From Batillaria attramentaria (lineage: Eukaryota; Mollusca; Gastropoda; Batillariidae): a DNA stretch of 64,000 nucleotides. The DNA lies in NCBI GenBank assembly GCA_018292915.2, contig JACVVK020000379.1:25001-89000 (forward strand), in the 5' to 3' direction. Under the pieces are notes generated by a model, which saw only the letters and a list, made by a program, of their open reading frames with translations, was not told the DNA's origin and searched no databases. Each line of letters begins with the position of its first letter. The stretch's first letter is position 1. The translations under genes were made by a program, and so were the position numbers. This document shows positions 45,742 through 59,723 of the stretch, in pieces.

Positions 45742-47884
45742 CTCTGCGTGCAACTCTGTAGACTGGTACACAAGCTGATCCAGTCGGCGTCTATGTCATC
45801 ATTCGATGACTTCCCTATCATGCAAGGCACCGTTGATCGTGCAAATACGCCTTTGTTGATGTTGTTGTTGTTGTTGTTCGTGTTGCTGGCGTCACCTGTC
45901 AGCTGACCGACTTACCGGGTGGACTCAAAGTTTGTCTGGTGAATGGCATCCTTGAACAAACAAGCGAAAGTGCGATCTTCGTGTACACGGAACAAAGTCT
46001 GAACTTTTGTGCAAACCTTCGTCCGTTTTAAGCACCTGCTGTTTTTCTTACCTGCACACTCTTTTTGAAAATTTACATTCACGAAAAAACTTCACGCTAA
46101 TCAAAAGTATTCATAAGTTTTACCAATACGCGAAAGTCTTGTCATTCAAACTTTTTTTAACCTCAAAAGGATCACGGCATTCTTCATAAAGTCTTTTGTT
46201 CATACCATACACTGCTCTGTTGAACTAATACATTCAACCACATTGTTCTACACGTCGCCTGTATTTATACAGACGAAAATTTCAACCGACTGAATAGCTT
46301 ACACTCATTGTTCATCTAGTTTCTTGAGAAAATTTCGATTTCCACGAAGTTGTCGATACTTCACAACTGTCGTCTGCTGGCGGAGCAACTGACGGTCGTT
46401 GTTCCAGTTTGTTTAAACGATTTCCACTGCTTTGATATCCACCCAGCTCACAACTCCCCGCGGCTGTAACTTCGGGTTGGCTCCCCGCCCATCTGCTCGC
46501 GCGGATCACAGGAACTGGAGCACGAGGCAATCAGACCGGAAGTGCACGTCGATACCTGTATACTAGGCCTGTCACGTGGTACGTCTGATGTGAACTCCAT
46601 GGCCCTGACGGTCGCTGGTCGGATATGGTTTTATAAAGATGACACTGGCTGAATTTTAGTTGGGAGTGTAGTACTAGTGAAGCTTACTTGCAAATACCTT
46701 ACGACGTTACATGCGTCTAGAATGTCCGAATGTTGTCAGTTCGCTCGTTGACGTCTGTCTTCACGTCAAAATCACTGAGTCACCTCGGCCGCCGCACTTT
46801 ACCAAACTGGTCAATGCCTTCGAGACACCCTTTTATCACAAGGGAGGCAAACTTTTCAGCACCGGCAGCAGAAACTCCCACACACACATCACACCACCAC
46901 CACCACCATCTCACACCACACACCACAACCACCACCACCACCACCACTACTGATCAGCTGATGTTCCCGATCTCACGATCAACTGGATGTAGTGCCCACA
47001 CCGACAACTCCACCACAGTATGATCCCCCCCGCTGTTCCTGTGTATGAGTGCTAGCTGCTCCTAGCAGCTGCAGCTAGCATGATGACGGGGGGGTTGGGT
47101 GAATCTGGCTTGCTGGTGCGGTGTCTGGTGAACACGCGGGAGCGCCATTACAATTTCTGCACCGATTGCAGTGTTTTCTATCGCTCTCTTGCTGTATTGA
47201 TCACGGGGTCGCACTGGCGGCTAGCTCAGTGCTCAGTCAGTGCCCGCTCGCTTTCAGCAGCGGCCACACCAAGCGCGGATCCCGACCCACCGGCCTGCTA
47301 ATTGGAGGGGCTGATGACTGATCGAACGTGTGAATAAATAAGCAATGGCCGGATGAATTGACAGTGGAGAGACTGAAAGCGTGTCCCGCGCTAGGCCAGC
47401 AGTACAGTATAAGTAACGGTAGGGCCCACTTCCAACAAACAGGCCAAACAGTAGATACCACGTGGTTACACGATATATGAGAAGCCGGACCGGCTGAGTG
47501 ACTGTGAAGTAGATGGCGAGCTAAGTGTGACGTAACCTAGACGTCGAGCTGAGTTTGACGTAACCTAGGCGCGTAACATTGTGGATATCAGTTACGTTCG
47601 TTCGTTCGCCTCGGTTTTATCTTTGGAGGCAGGGAACTACGGCTGTTGTCAGAACTTCACGGGAAGAGGCTAAAGAGAGGTTCAGGCTTCCAGACGGAGA
47701 CTGCAAAACGTTGACGACGACAACGACAATGACATCGTCATCGTCGTCGTCATCATCATCATCAACAACAACAACAACAACAATTTTAACACAGCAACAT
47801 CAGCATCATCAATAACACCACCATCACACACCACCATCACCACCACTACAACAACAGCAGCAACATCAGCATTATCAACAACGA

Positions 47885-47916
<32 letters not shown>

Positions 47917-48382
47917 CATCAACATTAACACCAACCGACAATGAAAAAACTTCCACCGCTCTGACTGAGACTGACTTAACGACTCTAAATTCTTTTACTT
48001 TTATCCAAAATTGCCTGTCCCCGAGTTTCTTCCCAACCCCCCACCCCCACCCCCAACCCCCATCCCCCAGGATAAATCCGCCATTGACTTTTCCTTCTCA
48101 GCTAAGGTCCTGACGACACCCTCTCAAAGCCTGAAGCATGTGGCTGACACTCAAGGAATACACATGTATGCATTGTGATTTCCCAGCCTCTTGTCCGATC
48201 GAGTGGTCTCTCTCGTGCGCGGCGGCAATAAAAATTACAGGTTCTTTCTATTTGTTTGTGAAGTGCGAAAGGCGATGTGACGAACTGTGCCTGCGTTCAT
48301 GTTTCCACGGCAACGGCTTTTTTTTTTTTTTTTTTTTGCGCCCCTACCTTAGTGAGAGGAGAATGTGGTCTTGGGTTGGGTT
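45742..48382. other. Possible promoter-side region of the QVR-like gene
   Basis: Upstream of the putative start codon. Contains (CAC)n near 46897-46949, (ATC)/(AAC)n at 47729-47805 and 47886-47915, and a short duplication around agtttgacgtaacctag (47526-47572). No TATA-type promoter or second gene could be defined. Confidence 0.3.
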
Positions 48383-48835
48383 TGACGGGGGTTGTAGCTG
48401 ACATTGTTACAGGGTTGGGTGGCAAGAGAACAAATTGTTGTGACGGGGTTGTAGCTGACATTGTTACAGGGTTGGGTGGCAAGAGAAAAAATTGTTGTGA
48501 CGGGGTTGTAGCTGACATTGTTACAGGGTTGAGTGGCAAGAGAAAAATTGTTGTGACGGGGTTGTAGCTGACATTGTTACAGGGTTGAGTGGCAAGAGAA
48601 AAATTGTTGTGACGGGGTTGTAGCTGACATTGTCACAGGGTTGAGTGGCAAGAGAAAAATTGTTGTGACGGGGTTGTAGCTGACATTGTTACAGGGTTGA
48701 GTGGCAAGAGAAAAATTGTTGTGACGGGGTTGTAGCTGACATTGTTACAGGGTTGAGTGGCAAGAGAAAAATTGTTGTGACGGGGTTGTAGCTGACATTG
48801 TTACAGGGTTGAGTGGCAAGAGAAAAATTGTTGTC
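48383..48835. repeat. 56-bp minisatellite, 8 units
   Basis: Unit gacggggttgtagctgacat, tgttacagggttgagtggca, agagaaaaattgttgt. The first two units are 57-58 bp with small variants; the last six are almost identical, so the array was recently homogenised. Confidence 0.97.
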
Positions 48836-49696
<861 letters not shown>

Positions 49697-49943
49697 TTTG
49701 GAACAGTTTCACTCGTGGCTGCGTCTGTAGGCTCGAGATACTCTATCTTGATGATTAGTACAGCTCTTAATGCGTTACAATGTTGTTTACACTTTGCTCG
49801 AGCGGTCGAACGTTCAAATTTGTACGACTGTTGTTACACTACTGGAGCGCGCAGTGTGGTCGCCGCGTCACCGAGTACGCTTCTGTTGGCTCAGTGCCAG
49901 CATTACAGACGCTATCACTGTCCTGGTGTCTACACGGTGTGAT
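49697..49943 (+). repeat. Dispersed repeat R4, copy 3
   Basis: actctatcttgatgattagt, gctcgagcggtcgaacgttc and ctgttggctcagtgcc align with copies 1 and 2. A related end motif, gtgcgcccgtacgctcgaag, lies at about 49629. Confidence 0.72.
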
Positions 49944-50635
49944 GATAGATACCACGAAAACAGCTCAGAACGGTCTGTGAGTCTAAAAATGGTAGCATTA
50001 GCCCGTGCAAGCTTAGCAGAGCTTAAAAGCTAAACGCCGACGTTTGCTGGCCGTGCGAACGAGAACTTCAACGGCGCCAAGTTCTCCTAGTCAGCCAAGC
50101 GCGTGACGACAACGACAGACGCTGTGCGTTTATAGGCTTCCGTCTGCGCTGAGTCAGTGGCACGATGCTGTTAAAAACACCGCCAAACACAGCACCGAGC
50201 GATTTGTGATTCCTGCCTCAGGAGCTGAACACTGAACCTACATAGTATATTATTATGGTATGGATCATACAGACTGACTCGGCCCTCTTATGCAGAACAG
50301 GTGTTTGATTTTCCCCGTGTGGAGGGTTTTTTTTTTTTTTTAATATTTATTTTAGCGGCTCTCTGTATCTGTTCAAGTGTATTAAACACACAACGCTTGG
50401 GGTTTGACATTTTCCACTGGGTATTGATATGAACAATGAAATTCGATATGATTAAATGCAGGCAACCAGTGCGAGTTCTGCTATTTTTGAAATTAATTTC
50501 AGTTTTTGTTTGTCGAAATCGAAATATGAGACCCACTTTGGGAACCTCGGCGATAATATTTATTGTTTTGGAGGGGGGGGGGAGGGGGGAGAGGGCGAGG
50601 GGGAGGGGGGAGTGGAGGGGACCTCCACCTCCCCC
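49944..50635. other. No gene recognised
   Basis: Poly-T at 50327-50341 and a G-rich stretch 50569-50622; otherwise unique-looking. Confidence 0.4.
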
Positions 50636-50712
50636 TGACTTGGGGTCCAAAATTTGTCCCTGCTTTTTCCACATTGCCCCGTCCGGCCTTGAAAAGGACT
50701 TTAAACCCCAAC
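50636..50712 (+). mobile_element. SINE-A relative, strongly diverged 3' part
   Basis: ccaaaatttgtccctgcttt, ccacattgccccgtc and gaaaaggactttaaacccc follow the SINE-A order with many changes. Confidence 0.65.
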
Positions 50713-50767
50713 CAGCCAAATAACCGCCACCCAACCACCTCGCTCTCTGTCCCTCCGTCCGTGCGCG

Positions 50768-50770
<3 letters not shown>

Positions 50771-50844
<74 letters not shown>

Positions 50845-50897
50845 GTGTGTGTGTGTGTGTGCACGTGCGTGCGTGCGTACATACATGTGTGTGTGTG

Positions 50898-50929
<32 letters not shown>

Positions 50930-50933
50930 TACA

Positions 50934-51017
<84 letters not shown>
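50771..51017. repeat. Long (GT)n array with GCGT and ACATACATG interruptions
   Basis: About 230 bp; two gcgtgcgtacatacatg segments divide three GT tracts. It ends in GA repeats. Confidence 0.97.
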
Positions 51018-51130
51018 GGTGGGGTTGGTGTTTGGGAGTTTAACGTCCTTTTCCACCATGTATAGGTGATATCAAAGACGGGGCAACGAGAAAAAAGCCA
51101 GCACAAATATTTGGCCCCAGCCCGGATTCG
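51018..51130 (-). mobile_element. SINE-A, 5'-truncated, inside GA repeats
   Basis: Retains tail and body to cccggattcg; GA repeats on both sides act as an ambiguous target duplication. Confidence 0.9.
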
Positions 51131-51179
<49 letters not shown>

Positions 51180-51290
51180 CGAACGAACGAACGAACGAAC
51201 GAACGAACGAACGAACGAAACTTTATTTTACAAGGATAAAAGATTAGGTACGCAGACCTGTCTTACATCTTGTCCTTGCTAGGCTACTGA
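51131..51290 (-). mobile_element. LINE 3' tail with (GTTC)n end next to a GA array
   Basis: GA array 51136-51173, (AACG)n 51174-51218, then on minus ctagcaaggacaagatgtaa and ttatccttgtaaaataaagt, homologous to 30957-31043. The terminal tetranucleotide repeat is this copy's own 3' tail. Confidence 0.75.
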
Positions 51291-51332
51291 TATATATACA
51301 AAGTAAGCAAAGTAAGCTCTAACTAGGTAGAG

Positions 51333-51545
<213 letters not shown>

Positions 51546-51547
<2 letters not shown>

Positions 51548-52563
51548 ATCAACACTGTGAGGTCCTAGCCTCTCGAATTCTCTCACGTGCAAGTTTGTAC
51601 GTGACCATTTCTTTGATACGTACAGGCAATTGTACTGCGTTTGTTCCCTCTGTGCCTTGGGGGTACGGACCGAAATCTGCAGTTTCTGCTTCACTGGCGT
51701 TTTGTATTGATTTCATTTTCTAACTAATGTCTTGTGGGGATGAAATGGCTGCAGGCTATGGACCGCCGCGACTCTAGAATCTTTCCAAATGCAGAATTGA
51801 TGGAATCATTATTCCGTGAACCTGCATTTAAAAAAAAAAAAAAAAAAGGTTGGATGGGACGTGGTTTGTATGGTACGGTAGGAATTTAATTTAAAAGAGC
51901 TAGCTCTCATTATAGGATTTAAAATATATTAAAAAAATCGATGATGAAAGGAGAATGGTGAAATGACATATGAATAGATTTTTCCTTACTGGTGCGTGTT
52001 TTATTTGTGCGGATGATTCAGTGTTATAAAAGAACTGATTAAAGCTGTGCTTTCATGAGATGAAATTTTAATTCTCCTTTGTGTTTTCAGACAAAGCATG
52101 ACATAGAAAGGGGCAGGGAGAGATGTGCGGTTGTTAACCCTTTCTATACTAAAACTACAGTCATATCTGGCATTAAAAAAACCAACGTACTCAACGGTGG
52201 GCCTAGCTAAAATAAACACAAACCAAATTCAAATTCAAAAATACTTTGTCTGTTCTTAAACAACAACAACAACAACAAAACATTTTAAAACAGAAAATTG
52301 TCTTCAGACACATGCATAGATAATAATATATAGATAATAATTCTAAAAAGGCGGATGTTGGGTGTTGGGGCAGGGAAGGGGGAGGGGGGGGGGGCGGCGT
52401 TGTGTTTCAAATCAATCGAAGTTTCACATTTAACAAACGTGCCAATGGCAACGTCGATAATCAAATCGCTGCTATATTTTAGTCGTCACTAACTATACGG
52501 GATTTACTGGAACGCCGCAGAACGTAAGATTAAATAGCGAGGTGGAGGTTCAGACATGAAGTA
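51546..52563. other. No gene recognised
   Basis: A-run at 51831-51847 and (CAA)n at 52260-52279; a G-rich stretch at 52376-52396. Confidence 0.45.
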
Positions 52564-52799
52564 GTGCTTAAGTAGCGGTACAGGCTTTCACTGCTTCATC
52601 CTACAGCCTTGCGGCGCCTTCACCATTTCAGAAACCACACCATATCTGTAACTGCGACTAAGCCAGTAAACTGTATGTAAATATGGTATTGTGTGGAAGG
52701 CTATTCCTCGGATAGGAGCACATATCCGTCTCTACTCAGATGCCCAAGGCGCCGCAGGGCTGGGGGACAAAGCGGTGAAAGCCTGCTGCTGTTAAGCGC
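52564..52799. mobile_element. 236-bp foldback/MITE with TA flanks
   Basis: Arms of ~57 bp: caggctttcactgcttcatc and cagccttgcggcgcctt on the left pair with aaggcgccgcagggctggg and gcggtgaaagcctgc on the right. TA occurs on both sides (52562-52563 and 52800-52801). Confidence 0.75.
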
Positions 52800-53334
52800 T
52801 AATTCATGTTCAAATCTCCACCCTGCTATTCAGCCTGGTGTTTACAGCAATATTTCTGTTTTCCACGCCACCGGCCACAGCCTACTCTTCTTCGAAAGAA
52901 GGATTTTTTTTATTTTCATTTTTTAAAATCATTTCTTTTTTTTTTTAGCGTGCGCACTCTACATGTACATACGCTGTATCAGCATATTACACAAACTATA
53001 TTTGGTGTTAATCTGCCTGAGTTCGATTTATTTAGGACGAAATAATCGGACATGATGAAGACTGACATACGAGCACTTTAAAATCTGCTGTGTGTGCCGT
53101 CTGCGTCGTTGAACGACCGAGACTGAGTTACTCAGTACAATGTTGATCCATGATAGGCATCCGTATTACCGCCGGAATTCGTAAGCATGACAAGCAAACG
53201 ATGCACAAAAAATCGATATGCGAGCCATCTGATTTTGAGGCTGGAGATCTGAAAACTGCTATCAGATGACAGTACTGTAACAATTCACGTATGTCGTTGG
53301 CTGGGTGCTGACTGATTAGAAACCGGATTCTTTC
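52800..53334. other. No gene recognised
   Basis: Unique-looking sequence; T-rich at 52906-52948. Confidence 0.4.

Positions 53335-53413
<79 letters not shown>
53335..53413. repeat. (GT)n microsatellite
   Basis: About 77 bp of GT. Confidence 0.97.
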
Positions 53414-53416
<3 letters not shown>

Positions 53417-53449
53417 GAGGGGGGGGGGGAGGGGCGGCGGGGGAGTGTT

Positions 53450-54330
53450 GGTGGCTTAGTCTTAAAAGGTTGTGATCTGTCTTGGAGGTAAAGGACGAGA
53501 AACGGGGATCTAAGGGAAGAGAGACTGAAAGTGGTGTGAGATGATGGCGAGTTCAGATACAATTAAAATTGATTCATCCTCTTTGGAAATGGAAGAGGGG
53601 GTGCCGTGCGTATGGGGGGAAGCGGGGGGTTGGTGGAGGTGGTACTGCACGTCGGAGGGGGAGGGGGGGGGGAGCGGAGGGCTTAAAGGCTAAGAGTAAT
53701 GTAGAGGGCGGAGAAGGGTGGGGAACGGGTGTTTGTAATCTGTCTTAAAAGGGAGAGGGGAGGGTCAGAGAGACTGAGAGTGGTGTTTGATGTTAATGTC
53801 ATACTGATGGCGTTGACACGTGATTCCAATTCATTCCTCCCTTCTGAAAGGGAAGGGAAGGAGAAGAACGACGTGAGGGGAGTGGTGGAGGGGGAGAGAG
53901 GATGTAGTGAAATCATAACAGTAAGGTGGGGAGGATGGGGGGGGGGGAGGGGGAGGGGGCTGAGGCTTAGAGTAATGAAGGGGAAGGAGTGCGGGGGTCA
54001 GGGGGTGTGATCTGTCTTGAAGAGAAATGGGAAGGGGAGGGGCAGATAGAAAAGTGGTTTTAGATTAAATAATAATTATATCGATATCGTACTGATGGCG
54101 TTCACATAACAAATCTAATATCTATTCCTCATTCCATTGTTCATTCCTCCCCTTTAGAGAGTGGGGAGGGGGGGCGAGGTTGCGTGTGGGGGAAAACTGG
54201 AGGTGATGTGGAAATCAGGAGGAGGAGGAGACATGGATTTTTTTATTTTTTTTTTTTTGGGGGGGGGAGTGGGGTCAGTGGGGGGGGGGGGGGAGCTGGT
54301 GATCTCAAAGAATAATGCGGGGGGGGGGGG
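53450..54330. repeat. ~280-bp G-rich tandem array, 3+ units
   Basis: The anchor gtgatctgtctt or its variant recurs at about 53471, 53736 and 54008, with a degraded form at 54298. Each unit continues with a purine-rich stretch, a gactgagagtggtgt-like block, a tactgatggcgtt block and an attcctcc block. Poly-G runs separate the units. Confidence 0.8.
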
Positions 54331-55020
54331 GGGGATATGAAGATAACACAAATCTCATACAGCCACACCGTACTGTACGAAAATTCATCCCTCACAAAAA
54401 TACATCGATCTACATCGACTTTTCATCATACAGACATATATACAGACACATCTAGACTGACTCGAGCAGGAGTATCAATGATGATGACAAGGGAAGCTGG
54501 AAGCCTTCTCATTACAGATCCCCCATCGATCCGAGCAGACGAGCCGGCGGACAGGACTAGCGTGATGCTCAGTAAATGCACAGCAGACACGGTATGTTGC
54601 TAAAAACGGCACAGATAGCCTATACGTGATACATCGAAAGGTGTCCGTATGTCAGCCAGCCTGCTCGTGTTCGATTTGACCCTTTCTTTTTGGTATCCAT
54701 CTGTCGGCCTTTTGGCAGGCTGGCGGCCGTCTGGTGATCGGTGGTGGTGGTCGGTGGTGGTGGTGGAGGTGGTGGTTCACATGCTGTGAAGTAGTGTGGC
54801 CAGTGTCAGTGGTAGTGGGGGTAGGAGACCTGGGGTGTGTGAAGGGGAGGGGGGGGGGGGGGGGGGGGGGGGGGGTGTCGTCGTTACGATGGTAGTGATG
54901 TTGACAGCGATAGAATTGACAATATTTGTTGCCCGTTGAACATTTTTTTTCTCTTTCTTTCTTTGTTGGGGTGGTGGTGGTGGTGGTGGTGGTGGTGGTG
55001 GCGTGTGTGTGTGTGTGTGT
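54331..55020. other. No gene recognised
   Basis: Poly-G 54847-54875, (GGT)n 54970-55000 and (GT)n 55003-55020. Confidence 0.5.
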
Positions 55021-55197
55021 GGGTGGGTGGGTGTTTGGGAGTTTAACGTCCTTTTCCACCACATAAGGGTGATATCAAAGACGGGGCAACGAGAAAAAAA
55101 GGCCAGCACAAATATTTGGCCCCAGCCGGCGGGATTCGAACTCACGACCCGAGCATTGAGAGTCCAACGCTCTACCATTCGGCCACCCCGGCTCCCC
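55021..55197 (-). mobile_element. SINE-A, full length, inside a (GT)n array
   Basis: Complete; GT repeats on both sides (55003-55020 and 55198-55220) serve as target duplication. Confidence 0.95.
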
Positions 55198-57717
55198 GTG
55201 TGTGTGTGTGTGTGTGTCTGTGAGTTGGGGGGGGGGGGGGGGTAGTTGGAGTGTGAGTGTAGTTGGGGCCGGGTGGGCGGTGGGGGTAGGGGGCGGTGTG
55301 CTGGTGCGTGCGTGTGTATGTGTGCGGGGGGTGGGGGGGAGTATGCAAGTTGTCTTTGTCGTAGTTGGGAACTTGGGATGGTAGCTTCAAGTTTGGGGGG
55401 GGGGGGGGGTGTAGGAGGGGGTAGTGGGGTAACGGCGTTGGGAGCGGGTTGGTGGTGGTGGTGGTGGGGTGGGGGGGGGATGGGAAGGGGCATGGACGTT
55501 GTCGTTGTCGTTTTGCAATCAGTGCCGGGTAGCTGTGATAGTGGTGTTGTGGTGGTAATGAAAGTGACAGTTATTCTTGTCGCGGTGATGATGGCAGCGG
55601 TGCCGGCCGGTGCCCGGCGGTATAGTCAGTGGTCGGTCGTGGTGGGGATGGTCAGTGACATTAGCTGCTGTCGTAGTGGATGTGGTAGTGGTCGTAGTAA
55701 TTGTAGTGGTGGCGTCAGTTAAGAATGGCGGCTGTCTTGGGACGGAGATAGCGGTGGTGGCGACATGATGGTCAGTTGTCGGCGGGGAGGGGAAGGGAGG
55801 GTCTGTTGGGACTGATGGAAGGGGGGGGGGGGGTAGGCGGGGGGGACGTAGTGCCAGTAATTGTAGTGCTAGTGGTGTGTGGTATCTGTGACAGTAATCA
55901 CGTCTGTAGTTGTTTCATACAGTCGTGCCACTGTTCAGTGTTAAGTGGTGTAGGTCCGCGACCCTACCACAGACTGATATCAGTCAGTCTAGGCAGGTGG
56001 CAACTGAAATGCATATTTCGTTATTGAGTGTTTAATTTGAAAAGAAGAGTGACGCGGCATGCATGGTGATTAAATTTCGAATTTAATTTTCGAAGCGAAA
56101 ATCGAGACTCAAAGTTTTTTGGCTTTGGAGTTTCCATCCGATCGATCAAGATCAGTGACTTGGCTGACAACTGAATGGCACTGACTCTAATATATTATGA
56201 CATTGACACATCTATGCACTGAGTGCACATAGAAATAGCTAACAGCCTCCCTTGCACCCCCCACCCCCACCCCCTCCCATCCTGGCTCTTCCCCCGCCCA
56301 TCCACTCACTGCTAGTAGCACGACCCCTATACCCTTTCCCCTCCCCCTTCCAGCCGGCAAACTGGTGGTTGGCAGTGACCGCGCACTAATCCAAGGGAAC
56401 AAATCTATGTTTTCGAGTCACAATTCTCCAAGATTGAGAAGGTTGCCTCCCTTCAATCAGGCAGCTGCCTCTTTCTCCTTGGTAGGGTAGCTAAGCAGGT
56501 TCTTTCTAACTTCCGCGAATAAAAAACGCATTCAGTTGTCTATTTTTTTTATCAATCCCATTGCTATAAAGGCCTATACTTGTCAAAAAGGACTTTGCAC
56601 TTAGAATTCTCGAAAATATTAAGATCCCTAAATGGTTTGCTTCTATTCCGGAAGTGAGCGATGCAAGCTTATTCTCTTACTTCCGGTGGCTCCGAGGTAC
56701 GATCTGCTTTACGAACAGCGTCTTACAAAATCTTTGTTTTGCTGAACCATCTTCACATAAAATACAACTCTAATACTTGTTGTGAGACGATATACCATTT
56801 TTACTGAAATCTGAATAAATATTTCCATGGATCAGCCGTGAAATAGACCCCATGCTTCGTATTTTATTTTGGTATCCTGTTAGTGTCGTCTGCTGCGGCA
56901 TGCGATGCTGAGGAAATTTGTTGCAGTTCATCGCTCGAGTTATGATATTACATGTTGCTTTTTCTTCATTGTTCAAGACATATTAAATTTTAGACGTTTT
57001 GTCGATCTGATCGATCGTTCTGCAGCAGTTCGTAGAATTTGTTGGCCTGCAGGTTCTTTCTCTGTACTTGTCACTGGGATCTCTGGCTCTTCCAGTTTCA
57101 CACATACACACACACTCTCTCTCTCTCTGCGGTAAATATTATGATTATAGATATGACAATATGATAACAAGTTATTTGTCTTGTTTCAGGCTGACAAAAG
57201 TACGTCACTTGCTTTGGTGAGTAGCGCTCTATTGGTGCATAAAATTAATTTGTACTACGTTGACACATACATGGTCAGAGACCTTTGTATTCTTTTCCTA
57301 TCCTCTATTGGCGTTACGTTACTCTTCGTGCTTTTTAAGTTGGTTCTTTATAGAAAAACAACTTTGTGGGATGGGACAGATTTCGCTGCACGCAGCAGCA
57401 AGTTTCAGTGATAGGAAACAAAACTGACGTTTCTCCAGACAATACAAACTTTCACACACACACTGACATAACAAAATCTGTGTCATAGACACCTTACGTG
57501 CAACTATGCTGCTGCATTCTTTTTTGCAGGAGTTGTGCGACGTGTGTGTGTGGATGAATGTAATGCGACTATATGTTTGACGTTGTACATCAGTGAAAGG
57601 CAGGAATACTCATTCAGAAACCCCATCTTCATGACTGACCAGTGCAGTGAACATCTGGACCTATGGAACGTTTATAGTTCAGAAAGAAATCCTTTGTTTA
57701 GGAATTATCTGTTAACC
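55198..57717. other. Unassigned spacer, first 700 bp very G-rich
   Basis: 55220-55860 has strong G-over-C asymmetry with many G-runs and (GGT)n. The rest looks unique. Splice-like sites (for example ttgtcttgtttcag before 57190) occur, but no exon could be supported. Confidence 0.45.
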
Positions 57718-58288
57718 CAGGGATTATGAAAAGACTCGTCCGAAAGCCTGCAGACTAGTGAAAATACCGTCGGACTAGTTAAATTGTTTTACCACTTGCC
57801 CGCCGGACTAGTTGAGATTACGAGGCAAAGTTTGCTCAATTTTCACAGAGCTGAATGCACAAGGTATTGTCAGCGAGCCTCTCTCTGTATCGGAAAAAAA
57901 ATTTCCCAGTAGTACGCTTTCCGCGAACGGTGCAAATCTCCCCTCGCTACGGTCCTGGCAAGACAGCGAATTAATTTTGTGTGCACGCGTGACCGCGGAC
58001 AAAGACAGGGCAATTAGCGCATCGCCCCCGAAGCTCCACTGCAGCTCTGCGGGTAGTTATCACCTCATCCGCCAGTTCCGACGTCCTTTACACCTGTCAA
58101 ATCACTGACCATTGTTTTCACAAGACACCCTATCACGCGTAGGTCGGTGCGTGTGAACGTATTTCTTTGTGTGCCGGTGTGTGTGAGCGAATTAAGGCGG
58201 ATATTAATTTTGATAGGTATCGCGTGGGTACTAATCCGGCCCCCTTGTTTACGTGTTTGACAATAAAAAACGGAAACTGCGAATTCAG

Positions 58289-58456
58289 CCGGACTAAACT
58301 CAGCGATTTGACACTTAGCAAATCTGCAACGCCGGGATGTCTCGGTGTGTGCGTCGTTTGGACACGTGTGTGTGTGTGTGATTGCCATGGTGACGGTGAG
58401 AGGAAGGGAGAGGCTGTGATGCCGCTGCAATTCAACCGGACTAAACTCAGTGATTT
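58289..58456 (+). repeat. Direct repeat, ~147-bp period, two copies
   Basis: ccggactaaactcagcgatt (58289) and ccggactaaactcagtgatt (58436), each followed by a gcaacgccgtgatgtc-like block. Confidence 0.75.
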
Positions 58457-58616
58457 AAGTTGAATGACAGCACATCGGCAACGCCGTGATGTCAGTGTAC
58501 GTCGTTCGGACACGTTATCCGTCACGCAAATTCAAGTTAGGTAAAGTCACACAATCTTGACTGCTGAAAGACTCCACAAAAAATTTCCCGGGGGAGCATG
58601 CCCCCGGACCCCCTTA

Positions 58617-59476
58617 CAGGGCTCCCTAAAAGCTACAGACCTAAAGGGTCCACTGACCCCCAGTTCAAAATTTTAGGGGGTCTTTGTACCTCCACTGTTA
58701 ATTTTTAAAGGGTCAGAATCATTTCTCAAGATTTTTAGTGCATGGAATTATAAATTCAGTAAATACTGCTGAACACATAAGGCGTGTGTGTGTGTGTGTG
58801 CGCAAAACTGAATTTTATCAACTTCAAATCATATAATTAAATGAAGTGGGTACTGTCCGTACAATTCAGTTTTGTACACTAAGTTTTGCTGCTCTGTGCC
58901 GACTCTGATGCGATGTCTGAATTCTGAATCGTATCTATGCGACGCCGAAGTGCACCCGCTGCCGGGCGAGGGCTCGAGACCCTCCACAACTGACTTTTTT
59001 ACTGACGAAAAAGTCCATAGTCTTTTGAACTTTCACTTTTTTTCGGTGGCATGATTCGCCACAGAGAAAACGAATCCGATCGGTAACAAGAGCACTGACT
59101 CTAAAATCTTTCGTCCATGGTTTCAACATCGCACGTACGCCGGGTGTTTCAGTGCGCAGAGGGAAAAGATGGGGCACGTTCACTACGCGCGAGTGGCTGT
59201 AGAAGCCGCCGACCTGCAGCAGTAGACAGTTGACGCCTGCGAGCGTTAAACAGAACAAAAAACAGAACCGAACTGAACGCGGCCAAGGCAAGGGAGAACA
59301 CTCATTCGATCACAACAAGCCTATAGGCGTACGCACGGCAGTGCAGAGGTAGTGCGTCAAGCTAAGCACAGATCGCGTTCATAATGCTTCAACGTACCCC
59401 CTCGAATTTTTTTCAGTACGTAAATTTTTACTTCAGTGCGTAAATTACGCACAGACGCACAGTTTAGGGAGCCCTG
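58617..59476. mobile_element. Nested 860-bp element with 14-bp inverted ends
   Basis: cagggctccctaaa (58617-58630) is perfectly inverted at 59463-59476 and ccctta flanks both sides (58611-58616 and 59477-59482). It lies within the 57718-59723 element. No coding frame. Confidence 0.65.
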
Positions 59477-59723
59477 CCCTTAGGTAGGGCGCCTTTGGCG
59501 CTACGCAGACGTGGCTTCACCACTCCTCTCAGAATTGTTCTCTTTTTTTTATCATGGATCATTTCTACCCCCGATAAAAGTGTTGTGAATCTTTTTTATT
59601 TACAAATAGGTCTATATTTGACAAAATGTAGTTTTGGGCTAGTGGAAATGGTTTCGGGCTAGTTGGTTTTAAATCTTGCTAGCCCGAAGGACTAGCAAGA
59701 TTTTTCAGCTTTCATAACCCCTG

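Larger units (their letters stand above)
57718..59723. mobile_element. ~2-kb element with CAGGG-type inverted ends
   Basis: cagggattatgaaa (57718-57731) and tttcataacccctg (59710-59723) are inverted with one mismatch; taacc lies on both sides (57713-57717 and 59724-59728). Both ends carry several ggactagt or ggctagt motifs. hAT elements often start CAGGG, but the 8-bp duplication expected for them is not seen. No transposase frame remains. Confidence 0.6.

Noticed and set aside
57181..57414. 76-codon frame with one hydrophobic segment (CILFLSSIGVTLLFVLFKLV) after an acceptor-like site
   Set aside because: No family, no matching upstream exon and no second support; a chance AT-rich frame is as likely.
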